From Rhizobium herbae (lineage in GTDB: Bacteria > Pseudomonadota > Alphaproteobacteria > Rhizobiales > Rhizobiaceae), in assembly GCF_019511375.1 (NCBI RefSeq), contig NZ_JAEUAO010000002.1:868001-932000 (forward strand): a stretch of DNA of 64,000 nt. Direction: 5' to 3'. The notes under the pieces are model-generated. The model had not been told where the DNA came from and searched no databases. It saw only the letters and a list, made by a program, of their open reading frames with translations. Shown one piece after another: positions 56,422 to 64,000 of the stretch. The first letter of the stretch is position 1. Every line of letters begins with the position of its first letter. The translations under genes and the position numbers were made by a program.

Positions 56422-56483
56422 GCGGTTGAAAAACCTGCATCACCAAAGGCCTTCGGCCAACGCAAGCCGGCAGGCTCGGCGAA

Positions 56484-58418
56484 TTAGCCCGCCGCCCCGA
56501 CGCCGATTTCCTTCTGGCCGAGAGCGCGGAACACCGTCGAGACGATCCCGGCCCGGTCGAGGCCGGCCTTGGCATACATGGCCTCGGGCTTGGCCTGTTC
56601 CATCCAGATATCCGGCAAAACCATCGGCCGGATCTTCAGGCCATTGTCGAGCAGGCCCTCATGCGCGAGGAATTGCAGCACGTGACTGCCGAAGCCGCCG
56701 ACGGCGCCTTCCTCGATGGTGATCAGTACCTCGTGATGCCGCGCCAGCTGGCGAATCAGGTCATGGTCGAGCGGCTTGGCAAACCGGGCATCGACAACTG
56801 TCGTGGACAGTCCTGCCGCGTCGAGGTCTTCGGCGGCGATGAGACAGTCGGCAAGGCGAGTGCCGAAGGAAAGCAGCGCGACCTTGGAGCCCTGCTTCAT
56901 CACCCGGCCCTTGCCGATTTCGAGAATCCGGCCACGCTCGGGCATCTCGACACCGATGCCTTCGCCGCGCGGATAGCGGAACGAGATCGGCCCCTGATCA
57001 TAGGCGGCCGCGGTGCGCACCATATGCTTCAACTCCGCCTCGTCGGCGGCCGCCATGACGACGAAGCCGGGCAGGGCAGCGAGATAGGTGGTGTCGAACG
57101 AGCCCGCATGCGTCGGCCCGTCGGCGCCGACGAAGCCGGCGCGGTCGATCGGAAAGCGAACCGGCAATCCCTGAATAGCCACGTCGTGCACGACCTGGTC
57201 GTAGCCCCGCTGCAGGAAGGTCGAATAGAGCGCGGCAAACGGTTTGTAGCCTTCTGAGGCAAGACCGGCCGCAAAGGTCACTGCATGCTGTTCCGCTATG
57301 CCGACATCGAAACAGCGGGAGGGATGCGCCAGCGCGAATTTGTCCAGGCCGGTGCCGGAGGGCATTGCGGCGGTGATGGCGACGATCTTGTCGTCATAGC
57401 CTGCTTCCTGCGTCAGCGCCTCGGCGAAGACCGAGGTATAGGAAGGGGCATTCGGCTTGGCCTTGGCCTGCGCGCCGGTGATGACGTCGAAGGTGTTGAC
57501 GCCGTGGTACTTGTCGGCGGCAGCCTCCGCCGGCGGATAACCCTTGCCCTTCTGCGTCACCACATGGATCAGCACCGGCCCCTTGGAGTTGTCGCGGACG
57601 TTGCGCAGCACCGGCAGCAGATGGTCGAAGGAATGACCGTCGATCGGACCGATGTGATAGAAGCCCATCTCCTCGAACAGTGTGCCGCCGGTCACGTAAC
57701 CGCGCGCGTGCTCGACGGCGCGGGTAATCGCCCGGTCCACCGACTTGCCGAGATAGGCCGTCAGTTTCTTGCCGAGTTCGCGGAAGCCCATATAGGTGCG
57801 GCCGGAGGCGAGGCGCGCCAGATAGGCACTCATCGCGCCTGTCGGTGGGGCGATCGACATGTCGTTGTCGTTGAGGATGACGATGAGGCGCGCATCGAGC
57901 GCGCCGGCATTGTTCAGCGCCTCATAGGCCATGCCGGCGGACATGGCGCCGTCGCCGATCACGGCAATGACGTTGCGCGGTTCGCCGGAAAGATCGGCTG
58001 CGACCGCCATGCCGAGGCCGGCGGAGATCGAGGTCGAGGAATGGGCGGCGCCGAAGGGATCGTATTCGCTCTCGGCCCGGCGGGTGAAGCCGGAAAGGCC
58101 GTTTTCCTGGCGCAGCGTGCGGATGCGGTCGCGGCGGCCGGTCAGGATCTTGTGCGGATAACACTGGTGGCCGACATCGAAGATCAGCCGGTCGTGCGGC
58201 GTGTCGAAGACCTTGTGGATGGCGATCGTCAGTTCGACCACGCCGAGGCCTGCGCCCAGATGCCCGCCGGTGCGCGATACCGCGTCGACCATTTCGGCGC
58301 GCAATTCGCTTGCCAGTTGCGGTAGGTCCTTGTCGTCGATCTTCTTCAGATCATCGGGATAGGTCACCTGATCGAGAAGAGGGGTCGCCGGCATGGGGTT
58401 GACTGGCAGTTGTGTCAC
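56484..58418 (-). CDS. dxs: 1-deoxy-D-xylulose-5-phosphate synthase
   Basis: First enzyme of the MEP isoprenoid pathway, condensing pyruvate with glyceraldehyde-3-phosphate on thiamine diphosphate. The length is 644 aa from the GTG at 58418, which has GAAGG upstream; the ATG at 58394 is an alternative. Motifs are [36 protein letters not shown], the ThDP site [36 protein letters not shown] and [19 protein letters not shown]. All expected domains are present. Confidence 0.97.
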   Translation of the reverse strand: MTQLPVNPMPATPLLDQVTYPDDLKKIDDKDLPQLASELRAEMVDAVSRTGGHLGAGLGVVELTIAIHKVFDTPHDRLIFDVGHQCYPHKILTGRRDRIRTLRQENGLSGFTRRAESEYDPFGAAHSSTSISAGLGMAVAADLSGEPRNVIAVIGDGAMSAGMAYEALNNAGALDARLIVILNDNDMSIAPPTGAMSAYLARLASGRTYMGFRELGKKLTAYLGKSVDRAITRAVEHARGYVTGGTLFEEMGFYHIGPIDGHSFDHLLPVLRNVRDNSKGPVLIHVVTQKGKGYPPAEAAADKYHGVNTFDVITGAQAKAKPNAPSYTSVFAEALTQEAGYDDKIVAITAAMPSGTGLDKFALAHPSRCFDVGIAEQHAVTFAAGLASEGYKPFAALYSTFLQRGYDQVVHDVAIQGLPVRFPIDRAGFVGADGPTHAGSFDTTYLAALPGFVVMAAADEAELKHMVRTAAAYDQGPISFRYPRGEGIGVEMPERGRILEIGKGRVMKQGSKVALLSFGTRLADCLIAAEDLDAAGLSTTVVDARFAKPLDHDLIRQLARHHEVLITIEEGAVGGFGSHVLQFLAHEGLLDNGLKIRPMVLPDIWMEQAKPEAMYAKAGLDRAGIVSTVFRALGQKEIGVGAAG

Positions 58419-58562
58419 GCTGAAAGGCCTTCGTTCCCGCGGCTCGTCGAAGTGCCGCGATATCAAATGTGGGTGTCCGCAGGAACCCACGTCTTTAAAC
58501 GGAATCGTTATGGATTGCAAAAACGGGTTTTCTTGCGGCGCAAACAAGGAGTTTAACGAATA

Positions 58563-59486
58563 TTACCGTTCCGGCAAAGGGATAAACTCCTGGCTGTCCC
58601 CGGGCACGATGTCGAAGCGGCCGGTGCGCCATTCTTCCTTGGCCTGTTCGATCCGCTCCTTCGAGGAGGAAACGAAGTTCCACCAGATATGTCGGGCCGA
58701 GCCCAGCGCCGCGCCGCCGAACAGCATGACGTGACAGCCCATCGGGCCGGCCGTGACGGTAATCGGGTCGCCGGCGCGGAACACCAGAAGCTGGTTGTCT
58801 GAGAAATGATCGCCGGCAATGATCGCCTCGCCTTCGAGGATATAGAGCGCGCGCTCCTCCCAGTCTGCCCCGAACGGCGCGCTCTTGCCCGGCTCGATTT
58901 TCAGGTCGACATAGATCGTGTCGGAAAACACCGAGACCGGTGACCGCATGCCCTCGAACGTGCCGATGACGACGCGGCCTTCCATGCCGTCATGGTTGAA
59001 GGACGGCAGGTCGCGCTTTTCGGTATGCGTGAAAATCGGATCTATCTCCTCGTATTGATCGGGCAGCGCCAGCCATGTCTGCAGCCCGGAGATCGACTGA
59101 GGTTTGCCGCGCAGGTTTTCCGGCGAGCGTTCCGAATGGACGATCCCGCGCCCGGCCGTCATCAGGTTGAGGTCGCCCGGCTCGATGACCATTTCCGTGC
59201 CGAGGCTGTCGCGATGCTTGATCTCGCCGTCGAAGAGATAGGTTACGGTGGAGAGCCCGATATGCGGATGCGGTCGCACGTCGAGCGCCTCGCCGGCCCT
59301 GAGCAGCGCCGGGCCCATGCGGTCGAAGAAGATGAACGGCCCGACCAGCCGGCGCTTTGTCGTCGGCAGGGCACGGCGCACCTCAAGATTGCCGATGTCG
59401 CTGGTGCGCGGAATGATCAGATGCTCGATCGCATCGCACGCCGGCGCATCACCGGCGAGGGGGTCTGGTCCGGGAAAGAAGGACAT
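58563..59486 (-). CDS. Pirin family protein
   Basis: A 307-residue bicupin of the pirin family. The metal site is in RPHPHIGLSTVTYLFDGEIK and GRGIVHSERSPENLRG (three His and one Glu). The C-terminal cupin includes RALYILEGEAIIAGDHFSD and FGGAALGSARHIWWNFVSSS. Pirins can act as quercetinase-like dioxygenases or regulators; the role here is unknown. It lies between xseB and dxs on the same strand. Confidence 0.92.
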   Translation of the reverse strand: MSFFPGPDPLAGDAPACDAIEHLIIPRTSDIGNLEVRRALPTTKRRLVGPFIFFDRMGPALLRAGEALDVRPHPHIGLSTVTYLFDGEIKHRDSLGTEMVIEPGDLNLMTAGRGIVHSERSPENLRGKPQSISGLQTWLALPDQYEEIDPIFTHTEKRDLPSFNHDGMEGRVVIGTFEGMRSPVSVFSDTIYVDLKIEPGKSAPFGADWEERALYILEGEAIIAGDHFSDNQLLVFRAGDPITVTAGPMGCHVMLFGGAALGSARHIWWNFVSSSKERIEQAKEEWRTGRFDIVPGDSQEFIPLPER

Positions 59487-59599
59487 GGCAATTCATCCTG
59501 TGGCTCGAACTTTCACCCAAGGTAGCCCTTGCCATGGCATTTGAATAGATTGCCAGGAGGAACAGTTTTTCGCTGCAGAGAAGACAAGCAGCGGCCACC

Positions 59600-59866
59600 T
59601 TACTCCCCGTCGAGCGGCTCAACCCCTAGCGGCTTGCCGGCCCGGTCGAGCCTGATCTTCTCGATGCGGTTTTCGGCGGCGCTGAGCAGCGCTTCGCAAT
59701 GTTTCTTCAGCGCCTCGCCGCGCTCGTAGATTTCGATCGACCTGTCGAGGGCGACGTCGCCGCGCTCGAGCGCGGAGACGATCGCTTCCAGTTCCTCGAC
59801 GGCCTTTTCGAAGGAGAGGGAGGAAACGTCGATCGCAGCGGTTTGCGGGGCGGTGGTCATGGTCAT
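59600..59866 (-). CDS. xseB: Exodeoxyribonuclease VII small subunit
   Basis: An 88-residue small subunit: [40 protein letters not shown] and [15 protein letters not shown] are the typical helices. It pairs with XseA (not in this window) to degrade single-stranded DNA. The first ATG overlaps the stop of the histone deacetylase-like gene (ATGA); an ATG two codons later, after GAGAGG, is equally plausible. Confidence 0.95.
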   Translation of the reverse strand: MTMTTAPQTAAIDVSSLSFEKAVEELEAIVSALERGDVALDRSIEIYERGEALKKHCEALLSAAENRIEKIRLDRAGKPLGVEPLDGE

Positions 59867-60789
59867 CCTCTCATCAGGCGATAGATGTGGGTGCCGGCCG
59901 ATTCGGCCAGGCCCTGGAGATCGTAGCCGCCTTCGAGCAGGCTGACGATGCGATTGTTGGCGGTCTTGCCGGCGGCGTCGAGCAGCCGCCCGGTCGCCCA
60001 GTCGAAATCGTCGGCGACCAGATTGATCTGCGCCAGCGGGTCGCGGTGATGGGCATCGAAGCCGGCGGAGATCAGGATGAAATCCGGGCGGAATTCTTCA
60101 AGTGCGGGAAGCACGCGCGACTTGAAGGCCTCGCGGAAATGGTCGCTTCCAGTGTCGGGCGACAGCGGCGCATTGACGATGTTGCCTGCCCCCGTCTCGG
60201 ACTTGGCGCCGGTACCGGGATAAAGGGGCATCTGATGGGTCGAGCAGAACAGCACCGACGGATCGTCCCAGAAGATGTCCTGCGTGCCGTTGCCGTGATG
60301 CACGTCCCAGTCGACGATGGCGACCCGTTCGGCACCATGCCGTCGCTGCGCATGACGGGCGGCGATGGCGATGGTGTTGAAGAAGCAAAAGCCCATCGCC
60401 TGGTTTTTCTCGGCATGGTGGCCGGGCGGGCGGGCGGCGACAAAGGCATTGTCGGCCTTGCCGGAAAACACCGCATCGACTGCGGCAACCGCGCCGCCAA
60501 TGCCGGTCAGTGCCGCCTGCAGGCTCGCAGGGCTGGCATAGGTATCGGCCTCGATGGCATTGATGCCTTCCTCGGGCATGGCGGACATCACCGCGCGCAG
60601 ATGCTCTTCCGGATGGGCAAGCAGCACCAGATCTTCATTGCCCTGCGGCGCCTCAAGCCGCGAGAGCGACGAAAACCGCTCGTGCTCCAGCGCCAGATTG
60701 AGCGCCTTCAGCCGGTCGGGCCGTTCCGGGTGACCTTCCGGAACCTGATGTTCCAGAAAGATCGGGTTTTCGAACAGGATGGTAGTCAT
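59863..60789 (-). CDS. Histone deacetylase/AcuC family hydrolase
   Basis: A 308-residue zinc-dependent deacetylase of the arginase-deacetylase fold. [20 protein letters not shown] contains the active-site His pair, [18 protein letters not shown] has zinc ligands, [14 protein letters not shown] has the third ligand, and SLLEGGYDL has the transition-state Tyr. Bacterial relatives deacetylate polyamines, acetoin-pathway enzymes or unknown amides. It starts the HDAC-xseB operon and overlaps xseB by 4 bp. Confidence 0.92.
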   Translation of the reverse strand: MTTILFENPIFLEHQVPEGHPERPDRLKALNLALEHERFSSLSRLEAPQGNEDLVLLAHPEEHLRAVMSAMPEEGINAIEADTYASPASLQAALTGIGGAVAAVDAVFSGKADNAFVAARPPGHHAEKNQAMGFCFFNTIAIAARHAQRRHGAERVAIVDWDVHHGNGTQDIFWDDPSVLFCSTHQMPLYPGTGAKSETGAGNIVNAPLSPDTGSDHFREAFKSRVLPALEEFRPDFILISAGFDAHHRDPLAQINLVADDFDWATGRLLDAAGKTANNRIVSLLEGGYDLQGLAESAGTHIYRLMRG

Positions 60790-60911
60790 GGCGCAAACCT
60801 ATGGCTTCGTAGGGGCAAGGTCCATGGCATAGGTAGGGCGGTTGCCGCGTTTTCAACAGCGGGGGCCCGGCAAATGCCTCGCTGCCCGCTGGAGGGACTG
60901 CCGCAGGCGGG

Positions 60912-61475
60912 TCAGGTGCGGTGTGGCAGCAGGGGATAGCCGACGAGGACCGCGCGGGCGGCAAGCGCCGCGATGCCGGCCTTCAGAAGGTCGCCGGGAA
61001 TGAAGGCAAGCGAGCCTGTCGCAACGTCGGTGAGCGGCGCGCCGGTCGTCATGCTCACCCATGGCATGCCGATGGCGTAGAGCACCACGATACCGCCGAC
61101 GACGGAGGCGATGAAAAAGGCAGCGAACTGACCGATATCGTTCTGCCCGTCCTTCACCAGCCGTTCGGCGATGAGCCCGGTGACGTAGGTGGCGACGATC
61201 CAGCCGAGGATGAAGCCGCCGGTCGGCCCCTGGATGATGGCAAGGCCACCCCTGCCGCCGGAAAGGACGGGCAGGCCGGCGGCCACGAGCAGCACGAAGA
61301 GGACATAGGCGAGCGCGCCACGCTTGGCCCCGATGATGCAGCCGGCCAGCATCACGCCCATAGATTGGGCCGTGATCGGCACGGGAATGAAGCCGAGCGT
61401 GATGGGTGGGATTAACCCGAGAACCACGGTGATCGCAGTGAAAAGGGCAACAAGCACAAGGTCTCTGGTGTTCAT
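60912..61475 (-). CDS. bioY: Biotin transporter substrate-binding subunit BioY
   Basis: A 187-residue S component of the biotin ECF transporter, with six TM helices. Diagnostic segments are TLGFIPVPITAQSMGVMLAG, LLVAAGLPVLSGGRGGLAII and GPTGGFILGWIVATYVTGLI. I chose the ATG at 61475 with AAGGA six bases upstream. It is the third gene of the bioM-bioN-bioY unit. No biotin biosynthesis genes lie nearby. Confidence 0.95.
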   Translation of the reverse strand: MNTRDLVLVALFTAITVVLGLIPPITLGFIPVPITAQSMGVMLAGCIIGAKRGALAYVLFVLLVAAGLPVLSGGRGGLAIIQGPTGGFILGWIVATYVTGLIAERLVKDGQNDIGQFAAFFIASVVGGIVVLYAIGMPWVSMTTGAPLTDVATGSLAFIPGDLLKAGIAALAARAVLVGYPLLPHRT

Positions 61476-61559
61476 GACGGGTCCTTTGTCCATTAGAACC
61501 TTGGATTTAAAGCGGCTTTTCCCCCAAGGGAAGCCGGTAGCGCTACAAAAGCACGCAAA

Positions 61560-62183
61560 TCAATTGTTCCGGTCGCTCCGGGGCCGGCGAAAGCCGCGCG
61601 CGTCGATCGCCATGGCGATCGTATCGGCATCCTTGAGCGTCAGGATGATCAGCGGTGCAAGGATCGTCAACGGCCGCACCTTCAGGCCGCGGGCCCGATG
61701 CGCATCGCGGATTGCCTGGTAGTGGTTGAAGATATCGGGCACGAAACGCAGCACGAGGCCGAAGGCGAGGCCGACATCCGCGGCGCGCACCAGACCGAGC
61801 CGGTCGAGCGGCAGCAGCAGCCGGGTGATCTCGTCGATGAAGTCGCCGGTTGCGGTCGTCGCGGTCACGGCGCCTGCAAACAGCACAAGCGCCATCAGCC
61901 GGAAGAAGGCCTCCGTCGCCTCGCGGATCGAGGCGAGGTAAGCGGTCGCGATGAGCAGGATCACGATGGTGAAAAGGACCGGTTTCAGGCGTCTGAGGCC
62001 GTCGCGGGCCGGCAACCCGGTGGTGAAATAGATGCCGGCTGCGAGCAGGAAGGCAGGGACAAGCACGAAAAGGGACGAAACGAAATAGAGTGCGACGCCG
62101 AGAACGAGCAGGATGGCGAGCTTCGTGCGCACCGACATCCGGTGCAGCGGCGTGCTGCCCTCGACATTCAGCCCGTTCAGCAT
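61560..62183 (-). CDS. bioN: Biotin ECF transporter transmembrane subunit BioN
   Basis: A 207-residue EcfT-type membrane subunit. Hydrophobic helices start with KLAILLVLGVALYFVSSLFV. The coupling-helix motifs are LGLAFGLVLRFVPD-like AFGLVLRFVPDIFNHYQAIR and the second A-R-G signature AIDARGF, with DAHRARGLKVRP before it. It overlaps the end of bioM by 7 bp; the ATG at 62183 is preferred over the longer frame. Confidence 0.9.
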   Translation of the reverse strand: MLNGLNVEGSTPLHRMSVRTKLAILLVLGVALYFVSSLFVLVPAFLLAAGIYFTTGLPARDGLRRLKPVLFTIVILLIATAYLASIREATEAFFRLMALVLFAGAVTATTATGDFIDEITRLLLPLDRLGLVRAADVGLAFGLVLRFVPDIFNHYQAIRDAHRARGLKVRPLTILAPLIILTLKDADTIAMAIDARGFRRPRSDRNN

Positions 62184-62857
62184 TCGGCCGCCTCGCGATA
62201 GGCACGGATCGTCTCCGGCGCCGGGCCGTCGCCGACGAGCTTGCCGTCGTGGAACCAAATCACGCGCTCGAAACGCTCGATCAGCGGCAGGTCGTGGCTG
62301 ATGACGATGGCGTGCTCGTCGAGACCGGCGATGGTGTTTTCGATCAGCCGGCGATTCCTGAGATCCAGCTGGTTGGTCGGTTCGTCGAGGATGAGGATGC
62401 CGGGGCCGGTGACGACGACGCTGGAGATGGCGACGAGCTGCGTCTCGCCGCCCGAGAGTTCGTGGACCCGCCGCTTGGCCAGATGCGCAATGCCGAACCG
62501 GGCGAGCACGGCGGCCACACGGCGCTCGATCTCGTCGGTCTTCAGGCCGCGATTCTTCAGGCCGAAAGCGATGTCCTCCTGCACGATCGGCATGATGATC
62601 TGGTGCTGCGGGTTCTGGAAGATGAAGCCGGCGGCCGCCAGGACCGCACCCTCATCGCGCACCGTGTCGAGCCCATTGACGGAAACGCTGCCGGTCGTCG
62701 GCTTGACGAGGCCGTTGATCAGGCGCGCAAACGTGGTTTTTCCGGATCCGTTGAGGCCGATGATGCCGATGCGCCGCTCGGTGAGCGTCAGGGTCAGAGG
62801 CTGGAGAACCGTGCGCTCGCCAAAGCTGACGGATGCGCCGGAAAAGCGTATGTCCAA
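62177..62857 (-). CDS. bioM: Biotin ECF transporter ATPase subunit BioM
   Basis: A 226-residue ABC ATPase. Walker A is GLNGSGKTTFARL, the Q-loop region FIFQNPQHQIIMPIVQEDI is typical for ECF ATPases, the signature is ELSGGETQLVAI, Walker B is ILILDEPTNQLD and the switch is VISHDL. I chose the TTG at 62857 (MDIRFSGASVSF), six bases behind GGGGGA. The frame upstream lacks homology. It is the first gene of bioMNY. Confidence 0.92.
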   Translation of the reverse strand: MDIRFSGASVSFGERTVLQPLTLTLTERRIGIIGLNGSGKTTFARLINGLVKPTTGSVSVNGLDTVRDEGAVLAAAGFIFQNPQHQIIMPIVQEDIAFGLKNRGLKTDEIERRVAAVLARFGIAHLAKRRVHELSGGETQLVAISSVVVTGPGILILDEPTNQLDLRNRRLIENTIAGLDEHAIVISHDLPLIERFERVIWFHDGKLVGDGPAPETIRAYREAAEC

Positions 62858-62936
62858 TCCGCGTCCCCCGCTTGTCGATAGGCCAGGCTCTATAAGACGA
62901 AATCCTGTCCGTTGAAAAGAGGTGTTCCGCCAGGAC

Positions 62937-62966
62937 TTGAACAAAGTGTGAACATTTGCCTACATT
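62937..62966 (+). promoter_or_regulatory. Sigma70-like promoter suggesting a leaderless mRNA
   Basis: TTGAAC (62937-62942), 18 nt, TACATT (62961-62966). The predicted start falls at or within one or two bases of the ATG at 62973, and no Shine-Dalgarno sequence precedes that ATG. Confidence 0.45.
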
Positions 62967-62972
62967 GTCCGC

Positions 62973-64000
62973 ATGGCGATTCCCGTTTCAAACCGCGATG
63001 CGCGGCGCATTTTCCTGAACAAGCAAGGCCTGGCGGCGGCGCCGCACCGGGCGCTCGGCAAACATGGCCTGCTCGATCTCATTCACGATATCGGCTTCGT
63101 GCAGGTGGACAGCATCTCGACCGTCGAGCGCGCTCATCACCAGATACTCTTCTCGCGCAACCAGACCTACCGGCCCGAACACCTGGCGGCATTGATCGAG
63201 AAGGATCGGGCGCTGTTCGAGCACTGGACGCATGATGCCTCGATCATTCCTTCGGCCTTTTTTCCCTATTGGAAGCATCGCTTCGTGCGGCGCGAGGCCA
63301 AGATTCGCGAGAACTGGCGCAAATGGCAGGGAGAGGGCTTTGATCAGGTCTTCGAGGAAACCTATGAGCGGATCAGGGCGAACGGCCCGGTCATGGCGCG
63401 CGAGGTGAAGGCCGAGGATCACAAGTCGGGCGGCTGGTGGAACTGGCATCCGTCGAAGACGGCGCTCGAATTCCTCTGGCATACCGGCAAACTCTCGATA
63501 GCAGCCCGCAACAATTTCCAGAAGATCTATGACCTGACCGAGCGGGTGATTCCGAAGGAGCATTACGAGGCCGAGGTCGATCATGACACCTTCGTCGACT
63601 GGGCCTGCCGCCAGGCGCTGAAGCGGCTCGGCTTTGCCACCTCCGGCGAGATCGCCGCCTTTTTCGACCTGGTGACGCCGCAGGAAGCCAGGCAATGGGT
63701 GGAAAGCCATCGCGATGAACTGGAGGAGGTTGCGATCGAAACGGCCGACGGCAAGCCGCGCGCGTCCTTCGCCCTTGCCGATGGGCTCGAGGCGCTGTGC
63801 GCTCCGCCGGAACCACCGGCACGCCTGCGGGTGCTTAGTCCCTTCGATCCGCTGATCCGCGACCGCAACCGAACCGAACGCCTCTTCGGCTTTTACTATC
63901 GCATCGAAGTTTTCGTTCCCGAACCCAAGCGTGAATACGGCTACTATGTCTTCCCGCTGCTCGAAGGCGATCGTCTCGTCGGCCGCATCGACATGAAGGC
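62973..64000 (+). CDS. YcaQ/AlkX-like DNA glycosylase (winged-helix, HTH_42), partial
   Basis: The 5' part (342 codons) of a winged-helix DNA glycosylase of the YcaQ/AlkX family, which unhooks interstrand crosslinks. The catalytic Q-V-D motif occurs in IGFVQVDSISTVERAHHQIL. Further family blocks are HWTHDASIIPSAFFPYWKHR, WNWHPSKTALEFLWHTGKLS, LSPFDPLIRDRNRTERLFGF and YVFPLLEGDRLVGRID. The protein continues beyond the window edge, with most of the usual roughly 400 residues present. It is divergent to bioM. Confidence 0.9.
   Translation, partial: MAIPVSNRDARRIFLNKQGLAAAPHRALGKHGLLDLIHDIGFVQVDSISTVERAHHQILFSRNQTYRPEHLAALIEKDRALFEHWTHDASIIPSAFFPYWKHRFVRREAKIRENWRKWQGEGFDQVFEETYERIRANGPVMAREVKAEDHKSGGWWNWHPSKTALEFLWHTGKLSIAARNNFQKIYDLTERVIPKEHYEAEVDHDTFVDWACRQALKRLGFATSGEIAAFFDLVTPQEARQWVESHRDELEEVAIETADGKPRASFALADGLEALCAPPEPPARLRVLSPFDPLIRDRNRTERLFGFYYRIEVFVPEPKREYGYYVFPLLEGDRLVGRIDMK

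Noticed and set aside
62886-62897. Possible BioR operator (CTTATAGAG on the minus strand) upstream of bioM
   Set aside because: Only about 7 of 10 positions fit the TTATAGATAA-type palindrome and the second half-site is absent; too weak to list as a feature.
1-64000. tRNA, rRNA, CRISPR arrays, prophage or intact insertion sequences
   Set aside because: Scanned by eye for tRNA T-loop/anticodon patterns, regularly spaced repeats, and transposase or integrase motifs; none seen. A tRNAscan or ISfinder search would be decisive.

Overview
This 64 kb window is chromosomal DNA of an alphaproteobacterium, almost certainly from the Rhizobiaceae (Rhizobium/Ensifer/Agrobacterium/Shinella-like). The signs are high GC, a bioMNY biotin transporter, BA14K-like, DUF982, DUF1217, DUF6101 and HPE1-like proteins, an alphaproteobacterial LexA box (GAAC-N7-GAAC), an EcfG/RpoE2-type promoter and RIME-like repeats. 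No rRNA, tRNA, CRISPR array, prophage or intact insertion sequence was found. Most of the window is housekeeping sequence with accessory patches.

Layout. 0-9.8 kb: rnhB, a radical SAM gene next to a LexA box, a small glycosyltransferase, a TPR-ispE-moaB operon, a polyprenyl diphosphate synthase, DUF2007, a TrmN6-like methyltransferase, an S49 peptidase and a small membrane protein. 9.9-10.5 kb: a decayed VapBC-type toxin-antitoxin pair. 10.6-18.7 kb: glyQ and glyS, separated by lemA, aroA (EPSP synthase) and a DUF2207 membrane protein. 18.7-23.3 kb: a DUF523/TudS-like gene with two compensating frameshifts, a chemoreceptor, an HPE1-like secreted protein and purD. 23.4-29.1 kb: a PotD-like binding protein overlapping a GGDEF-EAL receptor (NspS/MbaA-like arrangement), and a divergent fsr-type MFS/AraC pair. 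29.3-39.2 kb: MipA/OmpV, ubiA, DUF6101, a six-repeat DUF1217 protein, an FAD oxidoreductase, Sua5/TsaC and a degenerate GGDEF protein.

39.5-42.2 kb is the most striking locus. A textbook cobalamin riboswitch leads into a Rieske N-demethylase/reductase operon (GbcAB/Stc2 type). Downstream of the aptamer, two mutually exclusive stems can be drawn, one of which buries the Shine-Dalgarno sequence of the oxygenase. Low B12 would then switch on an O2-dependent betaine demethylase. I read this as the same logic as metE/metH: a B12-independent enzyme replacing corrinoid-dependent demethylation.

42.3-52.6 kb: small lipoprotein, DUF982, GH25 lysozyme, BA14K protein under a general-stress promoter, CorA/ZntB transporter, acyl-CoA dehydrogenase with enoyl-CoA hydratase behind a palindromic operator, PHB-depolymerase-type esterase and a second chemoreceptor. 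52.6-64 kb: an inverted pair of REP-like palindromes, an rlmD-like/tlyA pair, an N-terminally truncated third chemoreceptor lying between tlyA and dxs, then dxs, pirin, xseB, histone deacetylase-like, bioY-bioN-bioM, and the 5' part of a YcaQ/AlkX-type crosslink glycosylase that runs off the window.
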